A stretch of 64,000 nucleotides of DNA from an uncultured Lachnospiraceae bacterium (GCA_947576945.1 CANPTH010000003.1:1-64000); one strand, 5' to 3'. Counted from the stretch's first letter, positions 9,509-19,635 are shown. The notes: generated from the letters alone by a model not told the origin. Translations and numbers: made by a program.

Positions 9509-10522
9509 ATGGAATTATTGATGAGGGAAAGAAGGGGCATGGTTATACAGACGAAAGGGACTGCAAGGAATACGATATGTATTTTCGGGAAAAAGCTTTT
9601 CATTTTTATCGCGAGCGTGCTGATTCTTTCGACGGCGGTTTTCTACATCTCGCGTCTGGCGCCGGGGGATCCACTGGTATCCTACTATGGAGACCGGGCG
9701 GAAAAGATGAGTCCTGAACAGCGTGAGTGGGCGGAAGAAAAACTGGGGCTTAATGAGACGATTGCGGTTCAGTATGCCCGCTGGCTTGAAAACGCGCTGC
9801 ACGGCGACTTTGGCATCTCTTATAAATATAAAACGCCTGTTGTCAGTGTGATCGGGGAACGGGTGGGAAATACCCTGCTTTTGGGCGGGATCGGGTTTCT
9901 GCTGATCTTCTGCCTGGCGCTTCTGCTGGGCATCATGTGCGCCTGCCGCGAGGGACGGCTGTTTGACAGCGTGGTCTGTAAGATCGGCACGATCAGCAGT
10001 TGTATTCCTGAATTCTGGTTTTCTTTACTGTTGATCCTGCTCTTTTCCGTGAACCTGAAATGGCTGCCCGGCAGCGGCGCTTATACTGCCGGTCAAAGCG
10101 GCGGCTGGGAAGACCGGGCCAGACATTTGATTCTGCCGTTGACAGTAGTTGTACTGGGACATTTGTGGTATTACGCGTATATGATCCGCAACAGTATCCT
10201 GGCGGAAATGCGGGCTGATTATGTATTGCTGGCAAAAGCCAAAGGACTGACGAAGCGCAGGGTACTGTATCGACACTGCTTAAGGAACGTGATGCCTTCT
10301 TATCTGAGCATTATGGCAGTATCGGTTCCGCATATCCTGGGAGGAACCTATATCATTGAGACGGTTTTTTCCTATCCTGGCCTGGGTACACTGACTTATG
10401 AAAGCGCCAGATATCATGATTATAACCTGTTGATGCTGCTTTGCCTGCTTACGGGGATGGTTGTTATTCTGTGTAATCTTGTGGCGCAGGCACTCGGCGA
10501 AAGGGGTATGAATATCCGATAA
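9509..10522 (+). CDS. ABC transporter permease (NikB/DppB-like)
   Basis: Hydrophobic; APGDPL near N-terminus; EAA-like loop (LAKAKGLTKRRVLYRHCLRN). Start uncertain. Confidence 0.88.
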   Translation: MELLMRERRGMVIQTKGTARNTICIFGKKLFIFIASVLILSTAVFYISRLAPGDPLVSYYGDRAEKMSPEQREWAEEKLGLNETIAVQYARWLENALHGDFGISYKYKTPVVSVIGERVGNTLLLGGIGFLLIFCLALLLGIMCACREGRLFDSVVCKIGTISSCIPEFWFSLLLILLFSVNLKWLPGSGAYTAGQSGGWEDRARHLILPLTVVVLGHLWYYAYMIRNSILAEMRADYVLLAKAKGLTKRRVLYRHCLRNVMPSYLSIMAVSVPHILGGTYIIETVFSYPGLGTLTYESARYHDYNLLMLLCLLTGMVVILCNLVAQALGERGMNIR

Positions 10523-10634
10523 TGTGGTATTGATATTGAGCCGGCAAAAGAGGCAGGATCCAGGAAAATACAAAGGTAATCTGCGGATGAGAGTGTAGAT
10601 GCACATATGAAGAAAGGGATATAGTCTTAAATTT

Positions 10635-11534
10635 ATGGAAAATAAATTCGAGATCGTGGGAATCCGTCCACTGCCACAGGGAGAGCAGGAATGGCAGAAA
10701 AAGAGGAGGCGGAGCAGGAACATACAGAAATCCTCTGTGGGTGCATTTTTGATTCTTGCGGTGATCGCTCTGGGATGCCTGCTGTGCGACTGGTTCGTAA
10801 CCAGAGATCCGGGGTACCTGGATCTGCAGAATTGCAGTATGCCCCCGAATCGGGATTTCCTGTTCGGAACCGATACCCTGGGCAGAGATATTTTTGCCAT
10901 GATCTGGTATGGGGGCAGGATTTCTTTGCTGATCGGCATGGCGGCAACAATAATCTCTACCTTTCTGGCGGTTGTTTTCGGTGCGCTGAGCGGTTGCGCC
11001 CCCGCATGGCTGGATGCAGTGATGATGCGGCTGGCGGAGATTCTGCTTAGTATGCCGGCGCTTCCGGCGGCCATCCTGCTTCAGGCGGTTCTGGGAGAAG
11101 CGAACGCACTCAGTATTTCTTTCGTACTGGGAATTACCGGCTGGATGAGCATTGCCAAAGTGGTACGAAGTGAAGTGCGGCGGATCAGGGAATGTGAATA
11201 TGTAATCGCTTCCAGGAGTATGGGAGGCGGCTTTTTTCATGTATTGTGGAAGCATTTGACACCCAATTTTGTATCTTCTATTATGTTTATGGTGGTGATG
11301 AATGTCAGAAGCGCGATTGTGGCGGAATCCACCTTAAGCTTTATGGGAATCGGCCTGCCGGTGGAAACAGTCACATGGGGAAGTATGCTTTCTCTGTCTG
11401 AGGATGCGATGTTAGCCAATGCCTGGTGGATTATTCAGATTCCGGGCGCCTTTTTGGTGGTGACATTGCTGTGTTTTACGAATCTTGGAAATTGTCTGCG
11501 CAGGAGGATGAATCGTGGACAGAGCAACCTGTAG
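10635..11534 (+). CDS. ABC transporter permease (NikC/DppC-like)
   Basis: FLFGTDTLGRDIFAMIWYGGRISL motif; EAA-like loop (ASRSMGGGFFHVLWKHLTPN). Confidence 0.9.
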   Translation: MENKFEIVGIRPLPQGEQEWQKKRRRSRNIQKSSVGAFLILAVIALGCLLCDWFVTRDPGYLDLQNCSMPPNRDFLFGTDTLGRDIFAMIWYGGRISLLIGMAATIISTFLAVVFGALSGCAPAWLDAVMMRLAEILLSMPALPAAILLQAVLGEANALSISFVLGITGWMSIAKVVRSEVRRIRECEYVIASRSMGGGFFHVLWKHLTPNFVSSIMFMVVMNVRSAIVAESTLSFMGIGLPVETVTWGSMLSLSEDAMLANAWWIIQIPGAFLVVTLLCFTNLGNCLRRRMNRGQSNL

Positions 11535-11766
11535 CGGATGAGAGCATGCTGCCTGCAGGGATGGTTATGAGAGAGTGCGCCTGATGCAGGGAAGCGTTAT
11601 TTGTAAGGAAAATGGCTGTGTGGATATGAGAAAGCGCCAGTGGAAAAAACAGGATTTCTGACCAAAGGACAGACGGTGTAAAATGCCGGAAACATCTTGC
11701 GCTCACCGAAGACTATGTGCTATATTTATATAATATATCGTATTGCTTTATGGAAGGAAATCACTG

Positions 11767-14340
11767 ATGGATAAAAAGCAAAAAAGCCATGTTAAAATAG
11801 AGTCAACGAAATTTGTTTTGGGCGGTTTCGTTTTACTTATCTTCTTCAGTATTGCAGTGTTTGCATTCCTTGGCACTTATATGAGCCGGCAAAGTGAAGA
11901 AACGATAGACGAGCTGGGCAATATGTATATGACAAGTATGGGAGAACGGATCTGTAAGCATTTTGAAACAGTTGTTAATCTCCGGTTAAAACAGGCGGAG
12001 GCTGTGGCGGCGGTAGTTTCGGCGGACGGGCATGACGTGCAGGAGATCTATGATGAGCTGATTTACAGGACGGAGGTCAGAGATTTCGTATCTTTGGCAT
12101 TGTGTTCTGAAAGCGGAGAATTTGAGACACTATACGGTGAAGAGGCAACGCTGATAGATCCGGAACCGTTCCTGGAATCGCTCAGGGCGGGGGACAGGAA
12201 AGTAGCGGTGGCGGCCAATGCTTCCGGAGAACAGGTTGTGCTGTTCGGCGTGAATGCTAAGTATCCTATGAGCAACGGGCAGGACAGCGTTGCCACAGTC
12301 ATGGCGATTCCGGCGGAGGAGATCAGCGAAGAACTTTCTCTGGAGAAAGAGAATATAGAGATGTATGCCCATATTATCCGGACGGATGGTACATTTATTA
12401 TTCGTGATGAGAGTATACAATATCCCGATTATTTCAGCTATCTGCGCGGAACGTATATCGAAGATGAAGACAAGTCTAATGTGGAACATTACATTGAAGA
12501 TCTTGCCAGTGCCCTGAAGGAGGGACGCAGTTATGTGGCGGTTCTTGAATTTGACGGCGGCAGACAGCAGGTCATTACGGTCAGCCTGCCAAATTCCGAA
12601 TGGAATCTGGTAATCGTCCTGCCCTTCGGTGCATTGAATCAGGCGGTAGAAGCGTTGAACGAAGAAAGGACAGCCGCTACCCTGCTGGCATGCGGATCTA
12701 TTTTGATGTTACTGTTGCTGCTCTTTTTTGCTTATTTCAGGATGAGCAAGCAGCAGATCAATGACCTGAATGAGGCGCGGCAGGCAGCGGAAGAGGCGAC
12801 CAGGGCCAAGAGCGAATTCCTTTCCAATATGAGTCATGATATCCGTACGCCCATGAATGCGATCGTGGGGATGACGGCCATTGCCACGGCACACGTGGAC
12901 GACAAGGAGCAGGTACAGAACTGTCTGAAGAAAATTGCCCTGTCAGGGAAGCATCTGCTGGGGCTGATCAATGATGTGCTTGACATGTCTAAGATCGAGA
13001 GCGGTAAGATGACATTGACGGTAGATATGGTTTCCCTGAGGGAAGTGATGGAAGGGATTGTCGGTATTGTCCAGCCGCAGGTGAAAGCGAAACGTCAAAA
13101 TTTTGAAGTACATATAGATCGTATCATTTCGGAGGATGTGTATTGTGACAGCGTGCGGTTGAATCAGGTGCTGCTGAATCTGTTGTCTAACTCTGTCAAG
13201 TATACGCATGAGGAAGGCTCCATTCGTCTTTCGCTGTACCAGGAAGAATCGCCTAAGGGAGAAGACTATGTTCGTACCCATATCCTGGTCAAGGATAACG
13301 GCATAGGCATGTCGCCGGAGTTTATGTCCAAGATCTTTGAGTCTTATTCCAGGGCGGATAATCGCCGCGTGCACAAGACGGAAGGCGCCGGACTGGGCAT
13401 GGCGATTACGAAATACATTATTGGCGCTATGGAAGGCTGTATTGATGTTGAAAGTGAGCTGGGTAAGGGTTCCGAGTTCCATGTGACGGTAGATTTTGAA
13501 AGAGCGACTGTCAAGGAAGTGGATATGATACTTCCGGCATGGAAGATGCTGGTGGTGGACGATGATGAGACGCTTTGCCGCACCGTAGTGGAGGCGCTCG
13601 ACTCTATTGGTATTCAGGCAGACTGGACGCTGAGCGGGGAGAAGGCTCTGAAGATGGTTATGGAACGTCATGAGAAGCGGGATGATTATCAGATCATTCT
13701 TCTGGATTGGAAGCTTCCGGGAATGGATGGCGTTCAGGTGGCAAGAATGATACGTCGCGGGCTGGGGGATGAGATTCCGATTCTGCTGATCTCGGCTTAT
13801 GATTGGAGTGACTTTGAGACCGAGGCGCGCGACGCAGGTATCAGCGGATTTATTGCGAAGCCCCTGTTTAAATCGACGCTTTTCTATGGACTGCAGAAGT
13901 ATATGGGAAGCGAAGGGGATCTGCAGGTAGAAGAGACGAAAGGAGCGGATTTGTCCGGTTACCGGATTCTGGTGGCAGAGGATAACAGTCTGAACTGGGA
14001 AGTTTTACATGAGCTGCTGTCTGATCTGGGCCTGGAACTGGAGTGGGCGGAGAACGGACAGATTTGTGCGGAGATGTTTGAAAAGGCGGCGGAGGATTAT
14101 TACGATGCCGTTCTGATGGACGTCCGGATGCCGATTATGACCGGATATGAGGCCACCAGGGCGATCCGTGCTTCCGGGAAACCAAATGCGCAGACGATAC
14201 CTATCATTGCCATGACGGCGGATGCCTTTTCGGAGGATATACAGCGATGTCTGGACAGTGGCATGAATGCTCATACGGCCAAACCGGTTAATATCGATGA
14301 GCTGATTCTGCTGTTAAAGAGATACTTGAATATTGAGTAA
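11767..14340 (+). CDS. Hybrid sensor histidine kinase with two C-terminal receiver domains
   Basis: N-terminal and internal TM segments around an extracytoplasmic domain; H-box SHDIRTPMNAIVG; HATPase motifs; two REC domains (LVVDDDE...LLDWKLPGMDG, LVAEDN...LMDVRMPIMTG). Confidence 0.93.
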   Translation: MDKKQKSHVKIESTKFVLGGFVLLIFFSIAVFAFLGTYMSRQSEETIDELGNMYMTSMGERICKHFETVVNLRLKQAEAVAAVVSADGHDVQEIYDELIYRTEVRDFVSLALCSESGEFETLYGEEATLIDPEPFLESLRAGDRKVAVAANASGEQVVLFGVNAKYPMSNGQDSVATVMAIPAEEISEELSLEKENIEMYAHIIRTDGTFIIRDESIQYPDYFSYLRGTYIEDEDKSNVEHYIEDLASALKEGRSYVAVLEFDGGRQQVITVSLPNSEWNLVIVLPFGALNQAVEALNEERTAATLLACGSILMLLLLLFFAYFRMSKQQINDLNEARQAAEEATRAKSEFLSNMSHDIRTPMNAIVGMTAIATAHVDDKEQVQNCLKKIALSGKHLLGLINDVLDMSKIESGKMTLTVDMVSLREVMEGIVGIVQPQVKAKRQNFEVHIDRIISEDVYCDSVRLNQVLLNLLSNSVKYTHEEGSIRLSLYQEESPKGEDYVRTHILVKDNGIGMSPEFMSKIFESYSRADNRRVHKTEGAGLGMAITKYIIGAMEGCIDVESELGKGSEFHVTVDFERATVKEVDMILPAWKMLVVDDDETLCRTVVEALDSIGIQADWTLSGEKALKMVMERHEKRDDYQIILLDWKLPGMDGVQVARMIRRGLGDEIPILLISAYDWSDFETEARDAGISGFIAKPLFKSTLFYGLQKYMGSEGDLQVEETKGADLSGYRILVAEDNSLNWEVLHELLSDLGLELEWAENGQICAEMFEKAAEDYYDAVLMDVRMPIMTGYEATRAIRASGKPNAQTIPIIAMTADAFSEDIQRCLDSGMNAHTAKPVNIDELILLLKRYLNIE

Positions 14341-14371
14341 GAGCCAGTAAATAATGTAATACAAGTACATA

Positions 14372-14404
14372 GCAGGAAGCCGGACCGAAAGGCCCGGCTT
14401 CTGC
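14372..14404 (+). terminator. GC-rich hairpin after the histidine kinase (possible terminator, weak T tract)
   Basis: gcaggaagccgg accgaaaggc ccggcttctgc inverted repeat. Confidence 0.5.
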
Positions 14405-14423
14405 ATATTAAGGAGAAGAGAGA

Positions 14424-15005
14424 ATGGCTAACACAACCAAATACGCACTGGAAGCGTCGCTTAAGAGACTCCTGGGGCACAAGTCACTGGATAAGATCAC
14501 GATTCAGGATCTGACAGCGGACTGTGGTATCAGCCGGATGTCTTTCTACTATCATTTTAAGGATATCTATGATCTGGTAGAATGGAGCTGCATCGAGGAC
14601 GGCAGGAAGGCGCTGCAGGGGAAGAAGACTTACGATACCTGGCAGGAGGGAATGCTGCAGATCTTCGAGGTAGTGATGGAGAACAGGCAGTTTATTATGA
14701 ATGTATATCGGGCGGTGGAGCGGAGCAAAATAGAAAGCTATCTGTATGAATTGACATATCGCCTGATAGCCGATGTGGTGGAAGAAAAGTGTGCGGATGT
14801 GAAACTGGCGCCGGAGGACAAAATATTTATCGCGGATTTCTACAAGTATGGATTTGTGGGCATTATGCTGGACTGGATTGATCGCGGAATGAAGGAAGAT
14901 TATGCGGAGATTGTAGAAAAGATGAGCATCACGCTGCATGGAAATATTACCCATTCCATACATAATTTTGAGAAAGCAGCTATTTTATCAAAGAAGGTGA
15001 AATGA
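14424..15005 (+). CDS. TetR/AcrR family transcriptional regulator
   Basis: HTH KITIQDLTADCGISRMSFYYHFKDIYDLVEW. Confidence 0.9.
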   Translation: MANTTKYALEASLKRLLGHKSLDKITIQDLTADCGISRMSFYYHFKDIYDLVEWSCIEDGRKALQGKKTYDTWQEGMLQIFEVVMENRQFIMNVYRAVERSKIESYLYELTYRLIADVVEEKCADVKLAPEDKIFIADFYKYGFVGIMLDWIDRGMKEDYAEIVEKMSITLHGNITHSIHNFEKAAILSKKVK

Positions 15006-15032
15006 TAAGATTTTTATCATTTCACCTTCTTT
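14990..15032 (+). terminator. 18-bp perfect inverted repeat overlapping the TetR stop codon (bidirectional terminator-like)
   Basis: aaagaaggtgaaatgata-agatttt-tatcatttcaccttcttt. Confidence 0.7.
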
Positions 15033-15182
15033 GTAAATTGGATTTTCTGTTATGGATGTGTAATATGATGGCTAAGAAGAGCAAAGACAGTCTTGGAAGT
15101 ATGCAGACGGTGCGGCAGAATCAGGAGAAAGACTGCAGGAAGCTCTGAGACAATTACAGATTAAGAAAGGCGGTATCAGAGT

Positions 15183-17201
15183 ATGGCGAAGAAAAAAGGT
15201 TTGGGTTTAGGCGCTGCAGCCGTGGCAGCAGGGGCAGGAGCAATCGTTTATGCGGCACACAATTATGAAAAGAAGAGGACAGAAGGCGGCCGGCAGACCG
15301 GGGCCGGTTTCGGCAAAGCGGTTAACCGGAAATATGTGGAGACACAGCCTGAGTACCGCAATACGGAGCTGGGAAAAGATGCCAGGAACAGTAAAGGCAT
15401 CTATTACAGCAACGGCAACTATGAAGCATTCGCAAGACCGAGAAAACCGGAAGGCGTGGATGAGAAAAATGCCTATATTGTGGGCAGCGGCCTGGCTTCT
15501 CTGGCGGCGGCCTGCTTTCTGGTAAGGGACGGACAGATGCCGGGCAGCCACATCCATATTCTGGAGGCGATGGATATTGCCGGCGGCGCCTGCGACGGGA
15601 TCTATGATTCCACAAGAGGCTATATCATGAGGGGCGGCCGGGAAATGGAGAATCATTTCGAATGCCTGTGGGATCTGTTCCGCAGCATTCCTTCCATTGA
15701 GACGCCGGGCGTATCCGTTCTGGATGAATACTATTGGCTCAATAAAGAAGATCCGAATTATTCGCTGTGCCGCGCTACCGTAAACCGCGGCGAGGACGCT
15801 CATACGGATGGCAGATTTAATCTGAGCCAGAAAGGCTGCATGGAAATCATGAAGCTCTTTATGACGAAGGACGAAGATCTGTACGACAAGACCATTGAGG
15901 ATGTTTTCGATGAGGAAGTATTTGATTCCACTTTCTGGCTGTACTGGAGAACCATGTTTGCATTTGAGAACTGGCACAGCGCGCTGGAGATGAAGCTCTA
16001 TTTCCAGAGATTTATTCACCATATCGCGGGGCTGCCTGATTTCAGCGCTTTGAAATTTACGAAATACAATCAGTATGAATCGCTGATCCTGCCCATGCAG
16101 AAGTACCTGGAGGAGGCCGGCGTGGAGTTTCGTTTTAACACGGAAGTGACGAATGTGATCTTCGAGATCAAAGAGGGCAGGAAGGTGGCTAAGGCTATTG
16201 AGTGCCGGGTAAAAGGGGTCGAGGAAGGTATTATGCTCACGGAGAACGATCTGGTATTTGTGACCAATGGCAGCTGTACGGAAGGTACGGTGTACGGCGA
16301 CCAGAACCATGCGCCCAACGGAGACGCGGAAGTGCGGACCAGCGGATGCTGGAGTCTCTGGAAGAATATTGCCAGACAGGACGCCGCCTTCGGACGCCCG
16401 GAGAAGTTCTGCTCCGATGTTGCGAAGACCAACTGGGAGTCTGCTACGGTCACCACACTGGATGATAAGATCCTGCCCTATATCACTGATATTTGCAAAC
16501 GTGACCCAAGAAGCGGCAGGGTGGTGACCGGCGGTATCGTCAGCTGTAAAGATTCCTCCTGGCTGCTCAGCTGGACTATTAACAGGCAGGGACAGTTTAA
16601 ACAGCAGGACAAAGACCAGGTCTGCGTATGGGTTTACGGCCTGTTTACGGATGTGCCCGGTGATTATGTGAAAAAGCCGATGAAGGAATGTACCGGCAGG
16701 GAGATCACGCAGGAGTGGCTGTATCATCTGGGCGTGCCGGAAGAGGAGATTGAGGAACTGGCAGAGCACAGCGCAGTATGCGTACCTACGATGATGCCTT
16801 ATATCACGGCCTTCTTCATGCCAAGGACTAAAGGAGATCGTCCGGATGTGATTCCCGACGGCTGTGTGAACTTCGCTTTCCTGGGGCAGTTTGCAGAGAC
16901 TCCCAGAGATACGGTCTTCACAACCGAGTATTCCGTGCGGACAGCAATGGAAGCCGTATATGGACTGCTGGGCGTGGACAGAGGCGTGCCGGAAGTTTGG
17001 GGCAGTGTATATGACATTCGGGAACTGCTTAGCAGCAGCGTGAAGCTGATGGATGGAAAGTCTCCGCTAGAGATCAGCCTGCCGGGGCCATTGAATGCAC
17101 TGAAGAAGCCGTTGTTGCGCGTAGTGAAAGGTACAGTGGTGGAGAAGGTGCTGCGTGACCAGGGCGTGATCAAGGAGGGGATGCTGACGTACACCTTGTA
17201 G
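15183..17201 (+). CDS. Oleate hydratase (myosin-cross-reactive antigen family)
   Basis: FAD-binding N-terminus NAYIVGSGLASLAAACFLVRDGQMPGSHIHILEAMDIAGGACDG; RGGREMENHFECLWDLFRSIPS; QFAETPRDTVFTTEYSVRTAMEAVY. Confidence 0.96.
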   Translation: MAKKKGLGLGAAAVAAGAGAIVYAAHNYEKKRTEGGRQTGAGFGKAVNRKYVETQPEYRNTELGKDARNSKGIYYSNGNYEAFARPRKPEGVDEKNAYIVGSGLASLAAACFLVRDGQMPGSHIHILEAMDIAGGACDGIYDSTRGYIMRGGREMENHFECLWDLFRSIPSIETPGVSVLDEYYWLNKEDPNYSLCRATVNRGEDAHTDGRFNLSQKGCMEIMKLFMTKDEDLYDKTIEDVFDEEVFDSTFWLYWRTMFAFENWHSALEMKLYFQRFIHHIAGLPDFSALKFTKYNQYESLILPMQKYLEEAGVEFRFNTEVTNVIFEIKEGRKVAKAIECRVKGVEEGIMLTENDLVFVTNGSCTEGTVYGDQNHAPNGDAEVRTSGCWSLWKNIARQDAAFGRPEKFCSDVAKTNWESATVTTLDDKILPYITDICKRDPRSGRVVTGGIVSCKDSSWLLSWTINRQGQFKQQDKDQVCVWVYGLFTDVPGDYVKKPMKECTGREITQEWLYHLGVPEEEIEELAEHSAVCVPTMMPYITAFFMPRTKGDRPDVIPDGCVNFAFLGQFAETPRDTVFTTEYSVRTAMEAVYGLLGVDRGVPEVWGSVYDIRELLSSSVKLMDGKSPLEISLPGPLNALKKPLLRVVKGTVVEKVLRDQGVIKEGMLTYTL

Positions 17202-17254
17202 GAGAGCTTCCATAGTATATTAGTAGAGCGAAACAGGAAAGCAGGATACAAATT

Positions 17255-17791
17255 ATGGAAGCAAAAGGAAAGATATTGCAGAATGACTGCAGTTTCAGCG
17301 GCATTTCGCCGCTGATGCTGCCCTTCCCCTACCCGCCGGTTAAGGTACAGGAACAGAACCCGTTCTATGCCAAGCTGCTGACAGTGGATTACTGTGGGGC
17401 CGTATCGGAGCTGACGGCTATTACCCAGTATATTCATGGAGAAAGCTGTATGTGCTGCGGACACTGCACGGAGGCCAGGACACTGTTGGGCATTGCCATG
17501 GCGGAGATGATCCATTTGCAGAAGCTGGGAGAGATGATCATGCTGCTGGGCGGGACGATTGATTACTCCATTTCCACACGAAACGGCAAACCGCAGCAAT
17601 GGACGCCCTCTTACGTGGAATTTGCAGGAAACCTGCAGGGTATCATTTCGGCGAATATAGAAGCCGAGAAGGCGGCTATCAGCCAGTATGAACAGCATAT
17701 GAAGATGATCGAGGATGGGTGCGTGAGAGCGGTGTTAGCACGGATCGTGCAGGACGAGGAGTATCATATCATGCTGCTGCGGATGATGTGA
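17255..17791 (+). CDS. Ferritin-like domain protein with a Cys-rich CMCCGHC motif
   Basis: E..AI.QY, E..H, EKAAISQYEQH and DEEYH metal-ligand pattern of ferritin-like diiron proteins. Confidence 0.7.
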   Translation: MEAKGKILQNDCSFSGISPLMLPFPYPPVKVQEQNPFYAKLLTVDYCGAVSELTAITQYIHGESCMCCGHCTEARTLLGIAMAEMIHLQKLGEMIMLLGGTIDYSISTRNGKPQQWTPSYVEFAGNLQGIISANIEAEKAAISQYEQHMKMIEDGCVRAVLARIVQDEEYHIMLLRMM

Positions 17792-17929
17792 TAATTTTCG
17801 ATTGGCAATTTGAGTCAGAATTTAAGTCAAAGCTTCAAATCAAATATGCTTTGATCGCAGTAAAGTAACAGGAGGCAAAAGGTAAAAGTGGTTTCACTTT
17901 TACCTTTTTGTGTTAAAATAGGATTACAG
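17776..17929 (+). repeat. Direct repeat B, copy 1, ending in a terminator hairpin
   Basis: gctgcggatgatgtgataattt...ggtaaaagtggtttcacttttacctttttgtgtta.aataggattacag; matches 19661-19810. Confidence 0.9.
17881..17909 (+). terminator. Rho-independent terminator
   Basis: GGTAAAAGTG-gttt-CACTTTTACC-TTTTT. Confidence 0.9.
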
Positions 17930-17997
17930 CTAAGAACTTTACATGAGTCCTGTTTGTATTGGATGATGAGCGGATTGTTGTGGATGTTTTGCCTTGG

Positions 17998-18162
17998 TGT
18001 ACTATATATAGTGATTGACAGATTGTGATATAATTTAGATATACCGTTTATTGTGATAGGAATGGATAAATACTATACGATGAAAGATAATAATTATTTG
18101 AAATTTCCGAGTGTGATCAGGGATAAATTGTGTAACGGTGAATTTGCGTTTCCTGCTCATAC
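17998..18162 (+). repeat. Direct repeat A, copy 1 (165 bp: promoter plus first codons of the cassette ORF)
   Basis: About 90% identical by eye to 21681-21845, same length. Confidence 0.9.
18001..18043 (+). promoter_or_regulatory. Promoter/operator of the SecB-like cassette: palindrome ACTATATATAGT plus TTGACA and extended -10 TGATATAAT
   Basis: Perfect 12-bp palindrome 18001-18012; TTGACA 18015-18020; TATAAT 18029-18034 preceded by TGA. Confidence 0.55.
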
Positions 18163-18502
18163 GCAGTTTGCCTATGATCCTATTCTGGCTTATAGGGGAA
18201 TACGGCGCGACGAGAATGATTTTACTGCTGTTTCCAGAAAAGATTTTGAATCTCATGCAGAAAGAAAAATTCGCAGAAGAGGGATAAATCAAAAAGATCC
18301 GCATTATTTTGGGGTTTCCTTGTTTCAGCATAAAGAATCACTAGAGAACGCATTGAATCTTCCGAGACCAAACAAAAAAATTGCAGTAGGCAATGTATAT
18401 GCTGAAGCAGGACCGGCTGAGGTTAACGGATCAACAGGGCATGTGTGCTGGTGGTTATATGACAATGTCGATATAAATGGATTCTCAATTTGTGAGAGGT
18501 GA
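18062..18502 (+). CDS. Hypothetical protein, first gene of the SecB-like cassette
   Basis: ORF MDKYYTMKDNNYLKFPSVIRDKLCNGEFAFPAHTQF...; N-terminal part duplicated at 21745. Confidence 0.7.
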   Translation: MDKYYTMKDNNYLKFPSVIRDKLCNGEFAFPAHTQFAYDPILAYRGIRRDENDFTAVSRKDFESHAERKIRRRGINQKDPHYFGVSLFQHKESLENALNLPRPNKKIAVGNVYAEAGPAEVNGSTGHVCWWLYDNVDINGFSICER

Positions 18503-18507
18503 CAGCT

Positions 18508-19176
18508 ATGATGGAACAAGTGTATTTTATAATTGACGGAAAAGAGCTAATCTTGGATAAGGTGTTGGTAGAATTTGATGAAACTCCTGTGTTTTTTGTA
18601 TGCAAAAATAAGAAGGACTACTTTATTGGATTGAATATCGATTTAGATGAGGAAAGATATATCCTGACAAGGATATCGCTGCGTGGGTTATCCAAGATGC
18701 TGCATGGCAAAATTACTATGCGGGAGTTGATGCTACACTCTGATAAGTATTGGGAGATTATGGCCGAAGAAGAACCGGGTGAAGATATTATTTACGAAAA
18801 AAGCATTGAGGAAATTCCACTTACAGTATTGCCGTATGAAGGTGCATACTTGAAAATTGCAACAAAAGATCTGGAAGCATATATAGAAGAAATTGATGCA
18901 AATCTTTATGGTGAAGACGGCTGGGAGAACGAGGCGGTGCAGGCGTGTATGCAATGTATTGAAGAATTGACAAGAAGTTTGTCAGACCAACTTGAAATAA
19001 TGATACAGCAGGTTTGCGAGAACGTAATCAAGGATATGAAAATCCGTGCATGCTGTGATTATCATGATGGCGATTACAGTAAAGAAGTCTGCAAGACAAA
19101 GGTGGAAATTAAGAAAGCTTGCTCAAAAACAAATGTAAAGCTTCGAGATCATAAGAGCTTTCCTTATGCTGCATAG
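18508..19176 (+). CDS. Hypothetical protein resembling DUF6575-type proteins by N-terminal pattern
   Basis: VLVEFDETPVFFVCKNKKDYFIGLNIDLDEERYILTRISLRGLSKMLHGKITMREL. RBS GAGAGG. Family assignment from memory only. Confidence 0.6.
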   Translation: MMEQVYFIIDGKELILDKVLVEFDETPVFFVCKNKKDYFIGLNIDLDEERYILTRISLRGLSKMLHGKITMRELMLHSDKYWEIMAEEEPGEDIIYEKSIEEIPLTVLPYEGAYLKIATKDLEAYIEEIDANLYGEDGWENEAVQACMQCIEELTRSLSDQLEIMIQQVCENVIKDMKIRACCDYHDGDYSKEVCKTKVEIKKACSKTNVKLRDHKSFPYAA

Positions 19177-19233
19177 ATAAAAACGAGAGTTGATTTTAGA
19201 AGAAGATATTTTGTTAGCCATGGAGAAGAGTAT

Positions 19234-19635
19234 ATGAGTAAAGAAATAAGCAGCGTGCTAAGTCTAGACAAACTTGTGTTTGATAAAATTGAATTTAAAA
19301 GAACGGGTATGAAAAACGAGAATGAGATGGAGATTGAGTTGCAGGTTATCATTAACAGGAAACAAGATGAAGAAGTATATAAAGTCACCTTGGACTTCAC
19401 TGGAAATAAAGAGAAAGAATACTCAATAGAAATTGTTTTATCTGGATATTTCTCTTTTGATGAAAATGAAAGGGTTGATGAAGATCTAAAGAAAAATTTG
19501 ATCAATCAAAATGCAGTGGCGATCATTATGCCTTATTTACGCAGTCAAGTATCTTTAATCACAGCGCAGCCGGAAGTTGAGTGTGTTGTTTTGCCGCCGT
19601 TTAATATCGTCAAGATGATGACGGAGAACGGATAG
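19234..19635 (+). CDS. SecB-like chaperone
   Basis: C-terminal pattern NAVAIIMPYLRSQVSLITAQPEVECVVLPPFNI matches the SecB fold signature. Confidence 0.7.
   Translation: MSKEISSVLSLDKLVFDKIEFKRTGMKNENEMEIELQVIINRKQDEEVYKVTLDFTGNKEKEYSIEIVLSGYFSFDENERVDEDLKKNLINQNAVAIIMPYLRSQVSLITAQPEVECVVLPPFNIVKMMTENG

Noticed and set aside
12943-13671. 242-aa minus-strand ORF
   Set aside because: Antisense to the histidine kinase core; no motif.
15207-16769. 520-aa minus-strand ORF
   Set aside because: Antisense to oleate hydratase; Cys/His/Arg-rich translation with no recognisable motif, typical shadow ORF of a GC-richer gene.
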